Positions 8,691 to 17,067 of a stretch of 64,000 nt of DNA are shown piece after piece; positions within the stretch are counted from its first letter, which is position 1, and each line of letters starts with the position of its first letter. This stretch comes from Sphingorhabdus sp. Its GTDB lineage: Bacteria; Pseudomonadota; Alphaproteobacteria; Sphingomonadales; Sphingomonadaceae. Where the stretch lies: positions 1 to 64,000 of the forward strand of contig JANQNO010000009.1 of NCBI GenBank assembly GCA_028279555.1, in the 5' to 3' direction. The translations under genes and the position numbers were made by a program. The notes under the pieces are model-generated. The model made no database searches, was not told the DNA's origin, and worked only from the letters and a program-made list of their open reading frames with translations.

Positions 8691-9647
8691 ATGACGTTAC
8701 GCACAGCATTCCAGATGGATCCAATGGAAAATGTCGGCTTGAAAGGCGACAGCAGCTTCCACCTGATGCTGAAAGCGCAGGAACGCGGCTATGACATCTG
8801 GCATTATGATGTCGAGACGCTGAGCCTCGATGAAAATGACCGGCTGACCGCATGGGCACATCCGGTGCATGATCTGCAGCGGGTGGAGGGCGCGCATTTT
8901 CGTTTTGGCGAAGCGCAGCGCATCGATCTGGGCCGCGATATCGATGTCGTGATGATGCGGCAGGACCCACCCTTTCATGTCGGCTATATCACCGCGACGC
9001 ACCTGCTCGAGCGCATCGAAGGTGAAACGCTGGTGGTCAATAATCCTGTCAGCGTCCGCAATGCGCCCGAAAAGGTCCTGGTGCTCGATTACCGTGAATA
9101 TATGCCGCCGACGCTGATCACCCGCAATGTTGACGCGATCCGTGATTTTCAGAAAGACCACGGCACAGTCGTTATCAAGCCGCTGCATGGCAATGGCGGA
9201 AAAGCGATCTTCCGCATCGGCGCGGATGGCGATAATCTCGGCGCGCTGATGGAGGTGTTTAATGGCACTTGGACCGAACCACATATGGTGCAACCCTTCC
9301 TTCCCGAAGTGGCGAAGGGCGACAAGCGTATCGTCCTGATCGACGGAGAGGTGGCGGGCGCAATCAACCGCAAGCCGGGCGAGGGCGAATTCCGTTCAAA
9401 CCTCGCGCAGGGCGGCAGCGCGGAGGCCAGCGGGCTGACAAAGCGCGAAGAGGAAATCTGCGCCGCGATGGGGCCAAGGCTCAAGGAGCTCGGCCTGATA
9501 TTCGTCGGTATAGACGTAATCGGCGGCGAATGGCTGACCGAGATCAATGTGACATCGCCCACGGGCATCGTCGCGATCGATGAATTTGACGGCGCTGATA
9601 CTGCCGGCGCGATCTGGGATGCGTGCTTGGGGCGGTTGAACACATGA
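8691..9647 (+). CDS. gshB: Glutathione synthase
   Basis: An ATP-grasp ligase that joins glycine to gamma-glutamylcysteine. The 318 residues begin with the typical MTLRTAFQMDPMENV. They include the ATP-grasp stretch VVIKPLHGNGGKAIFRI, the EVAKGDKRIVLIDGE region and the metal-binding end GEWLTEINVTSPTGI. Length matches the bacterial enzyme (about 315). It supports the glutaredoxin encoded at 44049. The stop overlaps the start of a small interrupted gene (ATGA). Confidence 0.96.
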   Translation: MTLRTAFQMDPMENVGLKGDSSFHLMLKAQERGYDIWHYDVETLSLDENDRLTAWAHPVHDLQRVEGAHFRFGEAQRIDLGRDIDVVMMRQDPPFHVGYITATHLLERIEGETLVVNNPVSVRNAPEKVLVLDYREYMPPTLITRNVDAIRDFQKDHGTVVIKPLHGNGGKAIFRIGADGDNLGALMEVFNGTWTEPHMVQPFLPEVAKGDKRIVLIDGEVAGAINRKPGEGEFRSNLAQGGSAEASGLTKREEEICAAMGPRLKELGLIFVGIDVIGGEWLTEINVTSPTGIVAIDEFDGADTAGAIWDACLGRLNT

Positions 9648-9904
9648 TTGGTAACGAAAAATTGCCGCTATCCATCAAGCCGTTTTTGCTCGGATGTGTG
9701 CTGGTTGCGGCCGTTTGGTAGTATAGTGCAAACAAGCCTGAGAGTTGGCATTTCAAGAAGTGTGTTGCTGAAGAAGTCACTGTTGCTGTTCAGAACCTTT
9801 CTACCGAAGATGATTTGCTGGATAATGATGCAGTGTACCGGGTGATGGAGCGTTGCGGGAGCATGGAAAACTCTATTGTGGAAGACGTTGCGCAATATGA
9901 TTGA
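9644..9904 (+). pseudogene. Small membrane protein gene interrupted by an in-frame amber codon
   Basis: A frame starts at the ATG overlapping the gshB stop. It encodes MIGNEKLPLSIKPFLLGCVL...W, then a TAG at 9719-9721, then continues without another stop for 60 codons to TGA at 9902. The first part ends in a hydrophobic segment (about residues 11-25). The second part is soluble, with two Cys (HFKKCVAEEV, VMERCGSMEN). Translational coupling to gshB and the clean frame after the stop suggest a real 86-residue gene with one nonsense mutation. No in-frame start codon lies soon after the TAG. Readthrough is possible but unsupported. Confidence 0.55.
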
Positions 9905-9906
9905 TT

Positions 9907-10052
9907 TCTGGATGCCCGACCAAGCCGGGCATGACGATTGTCACGTACCATCTGGACTCCCGATCAAGCCGGTAGAGACGAAGCTTGGGAACAGACGCGA
10001 TCCCGCTTCAAATGTTACCCCAACGTCGTTCCCGCGCAGGCGGGAATCCAGT
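9907..10052. repeat. Three palindromic repeat units upstream of the GIY-YIG gene
   Basis: Units at 9907-9940 (GATGCCCGACCAAGCCGGGCATGACG), 9952-9980 (a decayed copy, GGACTCCCGATCAAGCCGGT) and 10025-10052 (GTTCCCGCGCAGGCGGGAATCCAG) share a G+C-rich hairpin with a TGACG or CCAG edge. They end 12 bases before the GIY-YIG start codon. Similar units follow that gene. Confidence 0.75.
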
Positions 10053-10063
10053 AATTAATTGTT

Positions 10064-10375
10064 ATGTCTCGCGAAAAACTGCCGACCGTTTACATTCTTG
10101 CGTCAAGGCGCAACGGGACGACCTATGTCGGTGTGACTTCCGATCTTCCGCTACGCATATCTCAGCATCGGCTTGGCACGTTCAAGGGCTTCTCCGACCG
10201 CTATGGCGTCAAACTACTGGTCTGGTTCGAACAGCATGCCACGATGGAAGCGGCAATTCAGCGCGAGAAGCGGATCAAGAAATGGAACCGGTCATGGAAG
10301 CTTCGAATGATCGAGGAGAGCAATCCAGACTGGCGTGATTTGGCCGAGGATTTCGGGTTTGCGCCGTTGCGTTAG
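10064..10375 (+). CDS. Small GIY-YIG nuclease-domain protein
   Basis: This 103-residue protein is a stand-alone GIY-YIG domain of the UPF0213/YhbQ type. It has TVYILASRRNGTTYVGVT (the VYI...YVG pair), then DLPLRISQHR with the catalytic Arg, a conserved Glu in EAAIQREKRIKKW, and the usual NPDWRDLAED tail. It is flanked on both sides by short hairpin repeats of the CCCGCnnnGCGGG type. The cellular role of these single-domain proteins is not settled. The repeat association could mean that the protein acts on such repeats. Confidence 0.9.
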   Translation: MSREKLPTVYILASRRNGTTYVGVTSDLPLRISQHRLGTFKGFSDRYGVKLLVWFEQHATMEAAIQREKRIKKWNRSWKLRMIEESNPDWRDLAEDFGFAPLR

Positions 10376-10380
10376 CTTGA

Positions 10381-10456
10381 CTAGATTCCCGCCTACGCGG
10401 AAATGACGAATAGGTACCAAGCAAACTGTGCATAACCTGCGCGGGAATGACGAAAC
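10381..10456. repeat. Palindromic repeat units downstream of the GIY-YIG gene
   Basis: Two decayed units, ATTCCCGCCTACGCGGAAATGACGAA (10384-10410) and CCTGCGCGGGAATGACGAA (10437-10455), match the CCCGC...GCGGGAATGACG type seen upstream of the GIY-YIG gene. They are in an orientation consistent with an imperfect array around it. Confidence 0.68.
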
Positions 10457-10473
10457 GTTGGTTTCGGCAAGGC

Positions 10474-11316
10474 TCAATCGTCCGCCACCCGAATAGCAAT
10501 CACGGTATTATCAAAACCCGTCGGTATCAGCGCCAGTCCGGACTTTGCGTCATAGCCATGATTGGCGCTGCTCACGCCTTCGCCGCCCAATATCTCGATC
10601 TTGCCGCCGCGGGGTAGGCGGATCAGCGCGCCGCCGACGGGCGTGACCTGCAGCGTTCCGTCGGCTTCAAACTCGATGCCGTCGATATCCTTCAGCCATT
10701 CCGGGCCTATGGTCTGTGCCTTGCCAGTCGACAGATCGACACGCCAAAGCCGCTCGCCCCCGACATAAAGCATGCCGTCAGGCCCCATCTCCATCCCGTT
10801 CGCTCCGGCAAAATCGATATTCGATTCCAGCCGGCTCTGCGTCCCGTCAGGGGCAAGCGCGACCACACCGCCAGCACTGTCGCTGATGTAGAGCGTTCCG
10901 TCCGGCGCGGCGGCAATGTCATTCGCCACCTTGGTATCGAGCTCAGTCACTCCAAGCGGTGCGTATCCCGGCCAGGCGTAGCTCCGCACGCGGTTCGCGT
11001 CGATGACGTGGATTTTGCCATCGTGGAAAGCCATGCCAAGCGGCGAATCCAGCCCGTCGACGATACGCCAGTCGAGAATGTTACCTTTTGCATCGAGCAG
11101 CGACAGGAAGCCATCGCCGCTACTGCGAAAATCGCACACATTGGACACCAGCAGCGTGCCGTCAGGCAAGGGGAGCACCGTTTCGGTATCGCAGAATTCG
11201 CCTTTCGCGATCCAGGCGATATCGGCTTTGGTCGGTTCGGGCGGCGCGGACTGCAGCGTCGCGCATGATGCGAACGCCAATGTCGGTAGCGCGCCCAAAA
11301 AAAGCCTCAGCTGCAT
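10474..11316 (-). CDS. Beta-propeller lipoprotein (SMP-30/NHL-like)
   Basis: The 280-residue protein has an export signal with a Cys at the end of the hydrophobic stretch (LAFASCATL), so it is probably a lipoprotein. Regular blades read PLPDGTLLVSN, LDAKGNILD, AAPDGTLYISDS, MGPDGMLYVGGE and FEADGTLQVT, as in SMP-30/gluconolactonase or NHL propellers. I see no complete metal set that would prove lactonase activity. Its ATG directly abuts the stop of the unknown gene upstream, so the two form an operon. Confidence 0.75.
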   Translation of the reverse strand: MQLRLFLGALPTLAFASCATLQSAPPEPTKADIAWIAKGEFCDTETVLPLPDGTLLVSNVCDFRSSGDGFLSLLDAKGNILDWRIVDGLDSPLGMAFHDGKIHVIDANRVRSYAWPGYAPLGVTELDTKVANDIAAAPDGTLYISDSAGGVVALAPDGTQSRLESNIDFAGANGMEMGPDGMLYVGGERLWRVDLSTGKAQTIGPEWLKDIDGIEFEADGTLQVTPVGGALIRLPRGGKIEILGGEGVSSANHGYDAKSGLALIPTGFDNTVIAIRVADD

Positions 11317-12378
11317 CTATTTTGGCTTGGTGGCCGTCGGCTTCCGCTTGTACATTGCTGGCGGCTCGAAATATTTGTCATACTGTCCAGCGCGGGCCTC
11401 GTCATAGCCTTTAAGATCAACGTCATAATCGTCGCCATCGAGACCGGAATGGCCATATTTGAAGCTGACCGGAAAGCGGTCTGAGCCGCCGATTTCCAGA
11501 AGCTGGCGGAAGCGGCTCAATGTGTCATTCTTGCCTGCGCCGGGAAGCGGATATTCCATAACCGTGTCGCGGATATCGGACAGCCCTTGCGCAGCGTCGA
11601 TCGGAGCATAGCAGACCTCTCCAACCTTGCCGCCGGACATGTTGAAATCATGGTAGCTGCAGGTCACCGGCAGTTCGTTGATCGTGACGGTTTTGCCGCT
11701 ACCATTCGGTTCGCTGACCAGCTTGAATTCGCGCTTGGGATCGAGCCTCGGTTTGGTGAACTGGCCAAACAACGCCTCCAGCCGCTTGGCCGCTTCGGGA
11801 TCTTTCTTTTGCGCATCGGCGAGAATGCTATTCGGGCGATTGGGAAATACAACCAGCGGCTCTTCCTGAATGATCTCACGATCATGATCGATGACATAGC
11901 GTTTGTTCGACGCGTAATCGACGATCACTTCATATTTTTCATTGGCCAGCAAAAGGGGCTCGCCTTCCTTGTCTGGAGCGCGGGCAACGGCGAGTGCTGC
12001 TTCGTCAGCGGAATCGCCGCTACTGGAGCCATCTTTGTTGACCAGATAAGGAAGATGATAATTATAGGTGCGCGCATATTTGGGGTAGAAATATACTCTG
12101 CCTTCTATCTTCCGCTCGCGCGCGGGACCGTCATGCTCAAGAAAATCAAGCCTTTTTAGTAGCTTATCAACAATCTTGGCATTTCTTTCCTTCTCGGCCC
12201 GATGCTGGGCTGCATTCTCCTCAGCATCCGGTCCAAAAATCGGATCGTCCCAGGGGTTATATTTCGGCGGAGGCGCGCGGTAATCGTCGTCCGCGCTGTT
12301 GGCCAAAGCCGCTGCGTTGCCCAGCAGCGCCAGCCCCGCGCCGAAGCCCAGCACGGCTCCTCTCGATAAAATAGTCAT
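11317..12378 (-). CDS. Exported protein of unknown function
   Basis: I do not recognise this 353-residue protein. A signal peptide covers residues 1-27 (GAVLGFGAGLALLGNAAALA). The mature part starts with a Pro-rich YRAPPPKYNPWDDP segment and a charged helix (40-80). It contains two Cys (about 239 and 256, CSYHDF...EVCYAP) that could form a disulfide. The tail is Lys/Pro rich. It is the first gene of a two-gene unit with the propeller lipoprotein, so a periplasmic or surface role is likely. Confidence 0.7.
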   Translation of the reverse strand: MTILSRGAVLGFGAGLALLGNAAALANSADDDYRAPPPKYNPWDDPIFGPDAEENAAQHRAEKERNAKIVDKLLKRLDFLEHDGPARERKIEGRVYFYPKYARTYNYHLPYLVNKDGSSSGDSADEAALAVARAPDKEGEPLLLANEKYEVIVDYASNKRYVIDHDREIIQEEPLVVFPNRPNSILADAQKKDPEAAKRLEALFGQFTKPRLDPKREFKLVSEPNGSGKTVTINELPVTCSYHDFNMSGGKVGEVCYAPIDAAQGLSDIRDTVMEYPLPGAGKNDTLSRFRQLLEIGGSDRFPVSFKYGHSGLDGDDYDVDLKGYDEARAGQYDKYFEPPAMYKRKPTATKPK

Positions 12379-12445
12379 TGCTCTCTCCCTCTTCAGGGCA
12401 AATTTTACGTGACTATAGAAATCGAGTCAAATGGTCGGGGCAGCC

Positions 12446-13333
12446 TCATGCCCTTGGGTGTGCGTTTTGATACTCATCTAGCAGCATTGCCGTATCGACC
12501 GCCGTATAGACCTGGGTTGAGGACAGGCTGGCATGACCCAGCAGCTCCTGCAGGCTCCTCAAATCCGCGCCGCCCGCAAGCAAATGCGTCGCAAAAGAAT
12601 GGCGCAGCGCATGCGGCGTTGCGCTGTCGTCAATGCCAAGGCGTTTTCGTGCACCTTGCACCGCGCGGCGGATCAGCGCCGGCGAGAGCACCCCGCCTCT
12701 TGCGCCGCGAAAGAGCGGCTTGTCCTTTTCAGCGGAATAGGGGCAGGCGGCAAGATAGGCTTCGATCGCTTCGCGAACCTGTTTCAGCAGCGGGATAATC
12801 CGGGTCTTGTTTCGCTTGCCGGTCACGCGCAGCGTTTCGCCAAGCGGCAACACGTCTCCCATCAACCCGGTGGCTTCGCTGATCCTGAGGCCGCAGCCAT
12901 AGAGCAGCAGCAAAACCGCCCAGTCGCGCGCAGACTGCCAGTCTTCGCTTGCATGGGCGGCGACATCATCCGCGATTGCGAGCACATCGTCCGGTGCAAC
13001 GGGGCGCGGCACACCGCTTTTCACGCGCGGGCCTTTCAGCGCGGGTATGTCAGCATCATCGCCGAGCGCGAAACGCAGGAAACCACGAATGGCAGAGAGT
13101 TCACGCGCAGTCGAACGGTTGGTCAGGCCTTCGGCCCGCCGTGCCGCCAGAAACGAGCGGATGTCATTTGATTTTATGCCAGCCAAAGCCTCGCGGTTTG
13201 CCAGCGCCCCCCAATGGTGAGACAGAAAATCGGTGAGCCGCTCCGCAGTCGCCACATAGGCCTTTACGGTTGCAGGAGACCGGCGGCGATTATTCGCCAG
13301 GAAGCTGCGATATTCGGTGAGCAGCGGGTTCAT
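12446..13333 (-). CDS. xerC: Tyrosine recombinase XerC
   Basis: XerC and XerD resolve chromosome dimers at dif. This 295-residue protein has the N-terminal SAM-like DNA-binding domain (about 3-90) and the catalytic domain with Arg in LLYGCGLRISEATGL. It also has HALRHSFATHLLAGGADLRSLQ-type and GHASLSSTQVYTAV motifs (His-x-x-Arg, His and nucleophile Tyr). XerD is encoded at 37751 in this window; this copy is the one whose sequence fits XerC. It follows hemW by 31 bases. Confidence 0.88.
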   Translation of the reverse strand: MNPLLTEYRSFLANNRRRSPATVKAYVATAERLTDFLSHHWGALANREALAGIKSNDIRSFLAARRAEGLTNRSTARELSAIRGFLRFALGDDADIPALKGPRVKSGVPRPVAPDDVLAIADDVAAHASEDWQSARDWAVLLLLYGCGLRISEATGLMGDVLPLGETLRVTGKRNKTRIIPLLKQVREAIEAYLAACPYSAEKDKPLFRGARGGVLSPALIRRAVQGARKRLGIDDSATPHALRHSFATHLLAGGADLRSLQELLGHASLSSTQVYTAVDTAMLLDEYQNAHPRA

Positions 13334-13364
13334 AACCCGAGTGTATCAGGCGCGACTCTGTGCT

Positions 13365-14528
13365 TCAAGCCGCGGCAAGGGCGATGATCTCGGGCAGGAT
13401 CGCATCAAGCAGCGGCATGCCCTTGGGCAGGATTGTCAGCCGGTTAGAGTTTCGTTCAAGATATGCGAGCGATTCCAAGTGGCTGACTGCTTTTGTATCG
13501 ATCATCTCATTCTGCGCCACGCCAAAACGCTTTTCCAACGCCGCAAGGTCGATCCCTTCTGCCAGCCTCAGCCCCATCAGCAGGGCCTCGGCTACTTGCT
13601 CGGTTTGGCCAAGCGTTTCTTCCTCGCGGATGCCGTGGCCATTGCGCGCCACGCCCGACAGGAAATTTTCCGGCTTTGTGTGCCGCTGCGTTGCCTGGTT
13701 CAGGCGGCGGCCATGCGCGCCCGGTCCGATGCCGACATAATCACCATACCGCCAATAGGTAAGATTGTGCCTGCTCTCATGGCCCGGTTTGGCATGATTG
13801 CTGATCTCATAGGCCGGAAGGCCAAAGGCATTCGTCATCTCCTGCGTTAGTGCATAGAGATCCGCACCGCTGTCATCGTCAGCTGGCTTGAAAACACCTT
13901 TGCGAACATCACTGGCAAAGCGCGTGCCTTCCTCGATGGTAAGCTGGTAGAGCGAAAGATGATCGGTGCCGAAGGAAAGCGCGCGTTCAAGCTCGGCGCG
14001 CCAGTTTGCTTCGGTTTGTTCCGGCAGCGCGTAAATCAGGTCGAAGGAGATGCGATCAAACACGGACTGCGCAGTTTCCAGCGCAGCAAGTCCCTCGGCT
14101 ACATCATGCGCGCGGCCCAGAAATTCGAGCGCTGCATCGTCCAGCGACTGCAGCCCCAGCGATACGCGGTTCACACCCGCGCCTGCCAGATCGGCAAAAC
14201 GCGCGGCCTCGACGCTCGACGGGTTTGCTTCCAGCGTGATTTCGATATCGGGCGCGAAACCCCAATGCTCGGCAGCCGCCTCGATCAGCGCCGCTACCAG
14301 CGCTGGTGGCATCAGGCTGGGCGTGCCGCCGCCGAAGAAAATCGAGTCCAGCCGGCGGCCCGGGAGCAGCGCTGCCTCATAGGCCATATCGGCGAGCATG
14401 GCCGTCTGCCACTGCTTCGTATCCACGCTGTCGCGCACATGGCTGTTGAAATCGCAATAGGGGCATTTGGAGATGCAAAAGGGCCAGTGGATATAGAGCG
14501 CAAGATCGGGCGTTTTTGCGTTATTCAT
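13365..14528 (-). CDS. hemW: Radical SAM protein HemW (heme chaperone)
   Basis: The 387-residue protein begins MNNAKTPDLALYIHWPFC. It has the radical-SAM cluster motif CISKCPYCDFN (C-x3-C-x2-C), then IFFGGGTPSLMPP and the HemW-type C-terminal domain. HemW binds heme and is linked to heme delivery; older annotations call it oxygen-independent coproporphyrinogen oxidase. The frame stays open far upstream, but that region is the coding strand of the CAP gene, so I take the ATG at 14528. The start is only 24 bases from the divergent CAP start. rph and rdgB lie upstream on the same strand. Confidence 0.93.
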   Translation of the reverse strand: MNNAKTPDLALYIHWPFCISKCPYCDFNSHVRDSVDTKQWQTAMLADMAYEAALLPGRRLDSIFFGGGTPSLMPPALVAALIEAAAEHWGFAPDIEITLEANPSSVEAARFADLAGAGVNRVSLGLQSLDDAALEFLGRAHDVAEGLAALETAQSVFDRISFDLIYALPEQTEANWRAELERALSFGTDHLSLYQLTIEEGTRFASDVRKGVFKPADDDSGADLYALTQEMTNAFGLPAYEISNHAKPGHESRHNLTYWRYGDYVGIGPGAHGRRLNQATQRHTKPENFLSGVARNGHGIREEETLGQTEQVAEALLMGLRLAEGIDLAALEKRFGVAQNEMIDTKAVSHLESLAYLERNSNRLTILPKGMPLLDAILPEIIALAAA

Positions 14529-14552
14529 GTAAAGCGCCATATAGAGGGCAAA

Positions 14553-15146
14553 ATGACCATCCCAAAGCAATCCTTCGCCTTTTTCGCATGCGCGCTCGCT
14601 GCCTGCAACATCGTGCCGCAGTCCGGAGTTGAATATCCTGAGAATCCGCCGGTGATTGTCAGCGAGCGAACCGACATGGATCCCCGGCCGCGCGGTGGCG
14701 GCCTGCTGCGCCAGGCGATGCTGAGGTCGCACAATGAGGCCCGCCGCGCTGTCGGCGTTGGACCGCTGGTCTGGAATGATGCACTTGCCGGTTATGCGCA
14801 GAGCTACGCCGACAAGCTCGCGCGTAGCGGCAAATTCGAGCATGACCGGCAAGAAGGCGTGAATCCCAGACAGGGCGAAAATCTCTGGATGGGAACGAAG
14901 GACGCTTTCAGCTACGAAGATATGTCCGGCGGATGGGTGGATGAAAAACGCGTCTACAAACCCGGCATATTCCCGGACAACGCAACCACCGGCAGATGGA
15001 GCGATGTCGGTCACTATACCCAGATTATCTGGCGCGGCACGCGCAGCTTCGGCTGCGCGGTCGCTTCGAACGCTCAAGATGACTATCTGGTTTGCCGCTA
15101 CGCCCCCGCTGGCAATGTCGTAGGGCGCGATCCGGTGAAGAGCTAG
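14553..15146 (+). CDS. CAP (SCP/PR1)-domain lipoprotein
   Basis: This 197-residue protein starts with FAFFACALAACNIVPQ, a lipoprotein signal with lipobox LAAC. A CAP domain follows: MLRSHNEARRAVGVGPL, GKFEHDR, GENLWMG, GHYTQIIWRGTRSFGCA and YAPAGNVVG. It keeps the cavity His and Glu residues of CAP proteins. The substrate is unknown for most bacterial members. It lies on the opposite strand between rdgB and hemW, and its stop overlaps the rdgB stop by 4 bases. Confidence 0.88.
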   Translation: MTIPKQSFAFFACALAACNIVPQSGVEYPENPPVIVSERTDMDPRPRGGGLLRQAMLRSHNEARRAVGVGPLVWNDALAGYAQSYADKLARSGKFEHDRQEGVNPRQGENLWMGTKDAFSYEDMSGGWVDEKRVYKPGIFPDNATTGRWSDVGHYTQIIWRGTRSFGCAVASNAQDDYLVCRYAPAGNVVGRDPVKS

Positions 15147-15781
15147 AACACGGCTGCAACCATTTTTCGGAATGCGTTGGTGCGGTGATCATGCTTTAGC
15201 TTGTGCTGCGGCCCAAGCTCGGCATAGGTCTGCGTCTCGCCTTCGGGAACAAAGACGGGGTCATAGCCGAAACCCAGCGTGCCGCGCGGCGGCCAGGTAA
15301 GCGCCCCCATAGCGCGGCCTTCGAATATCTCATGATGTCCGTCCGGCCAGACCAGCGCGAGCGTCGAGATGAAATAGCCGCTGCGGTTCGCCCTCGGGCC
15401 CAGTTCTGCAAGTTTGCCCTCGACCTTGCCCATGGCTAGATACCAGTCGCGCCCTTCGCCGCCGAGCGCATCGGCCTCGAATGGCTGTTTCTCCGCCCAG
15501 TCTGCGGTATAGATGCCCGGCGCGCCGTCAAGCGCGTCAACGCATAGCCCACTGTCATCGGCCAGCGACACGCAGCCCGTTGCTTCGCAGGCGGAACGGG
15601 CCTTGATCAGAGCGTTTTCGGCAAAAGTCGCGCCGGTCTCTTCGGGTTCGGGGAGCCCAAGGTCACCCGCCGCTTCGGTTGTCATGCCATAAGGCGCAAG
15701 CAGCGCGTCAATCTCGGCGAGTTTGCCCTTGTTATGCGTAGCGATGATCAGCCGGCCGGGCTCGAGTTTGCGGTGGGTCAT
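15143..15781 (-). CDS. rdgB: XTP/dITP diphosphatase (RdgB/HAM1)
   Basis: It hydrolyses non-canonical purine NTPs so that they are not built into DNA. Family motifs are THNKGKLAEI near the start, SLADDSGLCVDALDGAPGIYTA, and FGYDPVFVPEG at the end. I start at the ATG at 15781 (MTHRKLEPG), which has GAGGA a few bases before it. The longer reading from 15808 begins at the edge of a palindromic repeat. 212 residues, the usual length. Same strand order as rph upstream and hemW downstream. Confidence 0.94.
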   Translation of the reverse strand: MTHRKLEPGRLIIATHNKGKLAEIDALLAPYGMTTEAAGDLGLPEPEETGATFAENALIKARSACEATGCVSLADDSGLCVDALDGAPGIYTADWAEKQPFEADALGGEGRDWYLAMGKVEGKLAELGPRANRSGYFISTLALVWPDGHHEIFEGRAMGALTWPPRGTLGFGYDPVFVPEGETQTYAELGPQHKLKHDHRTNAFRKMVAAVF

Positions 15782-15803
15782 CATTTCCTCGATCAACCTC
15801 AAA

Positions 15804-15876
15804 GTCATCCCCGCGAAGGCGGGGATCCATAGCCTGACTGTCAGATGATGGACCCCCGATCAAGTCGGGGGTGACA
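15804..15876. repeat. Two hairpin repeats between rph and rdgB
   Basis: Units GTCATCCCCGCGAAGGCGGGGATCC (15804-15830) and GACCCCCGATCAAGTCGGGGGTGACA (15849-15876) are near-perfect hairpins. They have the GTCATCCC / GGGTGAC edges typical of sphingomonad intergenic repeats. They lie in the rph-rdgB gap and may modulate readthrough between them. Confidence 0.75.
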
Positions 15877-15895
15877 AGGAAAATTGCGTTTTGGC

Positions 15896-16609
15896 CTACT
15901 TCACCGCATCAAGCTGCGCCTTGAAGATATCGTCGCAGCCCATCCGCGCCAGACGCAGCAGGCGAAGCAGGCCTTCCTCGTCATAGGTTGCGCCTTCGGC
16001 GGTTGCCTGCACTTCGGCAATCTGGCCGCCTTCGATGAGCACGAAATTGGCATCGGCATCGGCGCTTGAATCCTCGTCATAGTCAAGATCGAGAACGGGG
16101 GTGCCCTTGTATATGCCGCAGCTGATTGCGGAGACTTGCCCGGTTATGGGGTCTTCTTCGATCGCCCCCGATGCCAGCAGGCCATTAACCGCAAGCCGCA
16201 GCGCGACCCAGGCCCCGCTGATCGAAGCGGTGCGCGTGCCGCCATCGGCCTGTATCACGTCGCAATCGAGTGTGATCTGATGCTCGCCGAGTTTTTTGAG
16301 ATCGACGATTGCACGCAAGCTGCGCCCAATCAGCCGCTGGATCTCCTGCGTCCGACCGGACTGTTTGCCGCGTGCCGCCTCTCTTGAGCCACGGGTATGT
16401 GTTGCGCGCGGTAGCATAGAATATTCGCCGGTAACCCAGCCTTCGCCCTTGCCACGCAGCCATGGCGGCAGCCGGTCCTCGACGCTGGCGGTGCAAAGCA
16501 CGCGCGTATCGCCAAAGCTGATCAGACAGCTTCCCTCGGCATGTTTGGTGAAACCGGTTTCGATTGTGATGGCGCGCATTTCGTCCGGCGCGCGTCCCGA
16601 TGGGCGCAT
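15896..16609 (-). CDS. rph: Ribonuclease PH
   Basis: A phosphate-dependent 3' exonuclease that trims tRNA precursors. The 237 residues begin [14 protein letters not shown]. They contain [26 protein letters not shown], the phosphate-binding [15 protein letters not shown] and the core [17 protein letters not shown], all as in active RNase PH. Full length. It leads the rph-rdgB-hemW series and converges on nothing; 90 bases separate it from the gene on its 5' side. Confidence 0.96.
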   Translation of the reverse strand: MRPSGRAPDEMRAITIETGFTKHAEGSCLISFGDTRVLCTASVEDRLPPWLRGKGEGWVTGEYSMLPRATHTRGSREAARGKQSGRTQEIQRLIGRSLRAIVDLKKLGEHQITLDCDVIQADGGTRTASISGAWVALRLAVNGLLASGAIEEDPITGQVSAISCGIYKGTPVLDLDYDEDSSADADANFVLIEGGQIAEVQATAEGATYDEEGLLRLLRLARMGCDDIFKAQLDAVK

Positions 16610-16700
16610 GGGGTGATTCTCCTGTGGCTATGATCGCATCGCCATATACGCCCCGCGATTCATTGCAAGCGATGGGGCAAGCGGGTCGAAGCCTTGTGTG

Positions 16701-17066
16701 CTATTCGCCTTCCCGGTCCCTGACCAGCGCAAGCCGGCGCACCTCGCGCAATATCCGGTTGGCCTGCATGATCGGCATCAGCGACAGTTTCATCATCGCG
16801 GCAAGGATCATCAAGGTCGCCGCCGGGAGGCCCCAGCGCAGTTGAGATACGGCATCGGTTGCCTGAAAGAACTGAATTGCCATCCACAGGCCGATGAAAA
16901 ACATGATGCTCTGCACGATCATCACAACCCAGCTGATCCATCCCATCGAGCCGCGAAACAGCCCGAAAGCCTGCTGAAAATAGCCGGGTTCGCTGTTCAT
17001 TTCCTTAAGGAGTATCTCGTCTTCTGCGCTCAGCGCGGCATTTATCCTGTTGTCAAAGTCGTTCAT
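16701..17066 (-). CDS. Two-helix membrane protein paired with ECF sigma factor
   Basis: The 121-residue protein has an acidic N-terminus (ALSAEDEILLKEM), then two transmembrane segments (about 42-65 and 78-98), then a charged tail. It resembles the DUF6768 family found next to ECF sigma genes. Its ATG lies just after the sigma factor stop. A role as membrane-bound partner or anti-sigma factor is inferred from this position only; I see no zinc anti-sigma motif. Confidence 0.68.
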   Translation of the reverse strand: MNDFDNRINAALSAEDEILLKEMNSEPGYFQQAFGLFRGSMGWISWVVMIVQSIMFFIGLWMAIQFFQATDAVSQLRWGLPAATLMILAAMMKLSLMPIMQANRILREVRRLALVRDREGE

Positions 17067-17067
17067 G

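Noticed and set aside
13959-14552. Upstream extension of the CAP gene frame through hemW
   Set aside because: The first 198 codons are antisense to hemW. The lipoprotein signal begins at 14553.
14529-15077. Upstream extension of the hemW frame
   Set aside because: It overlaps the CAP gene on the other strand and carries no HemW similarity. The radical SAM protein starts at 14528.
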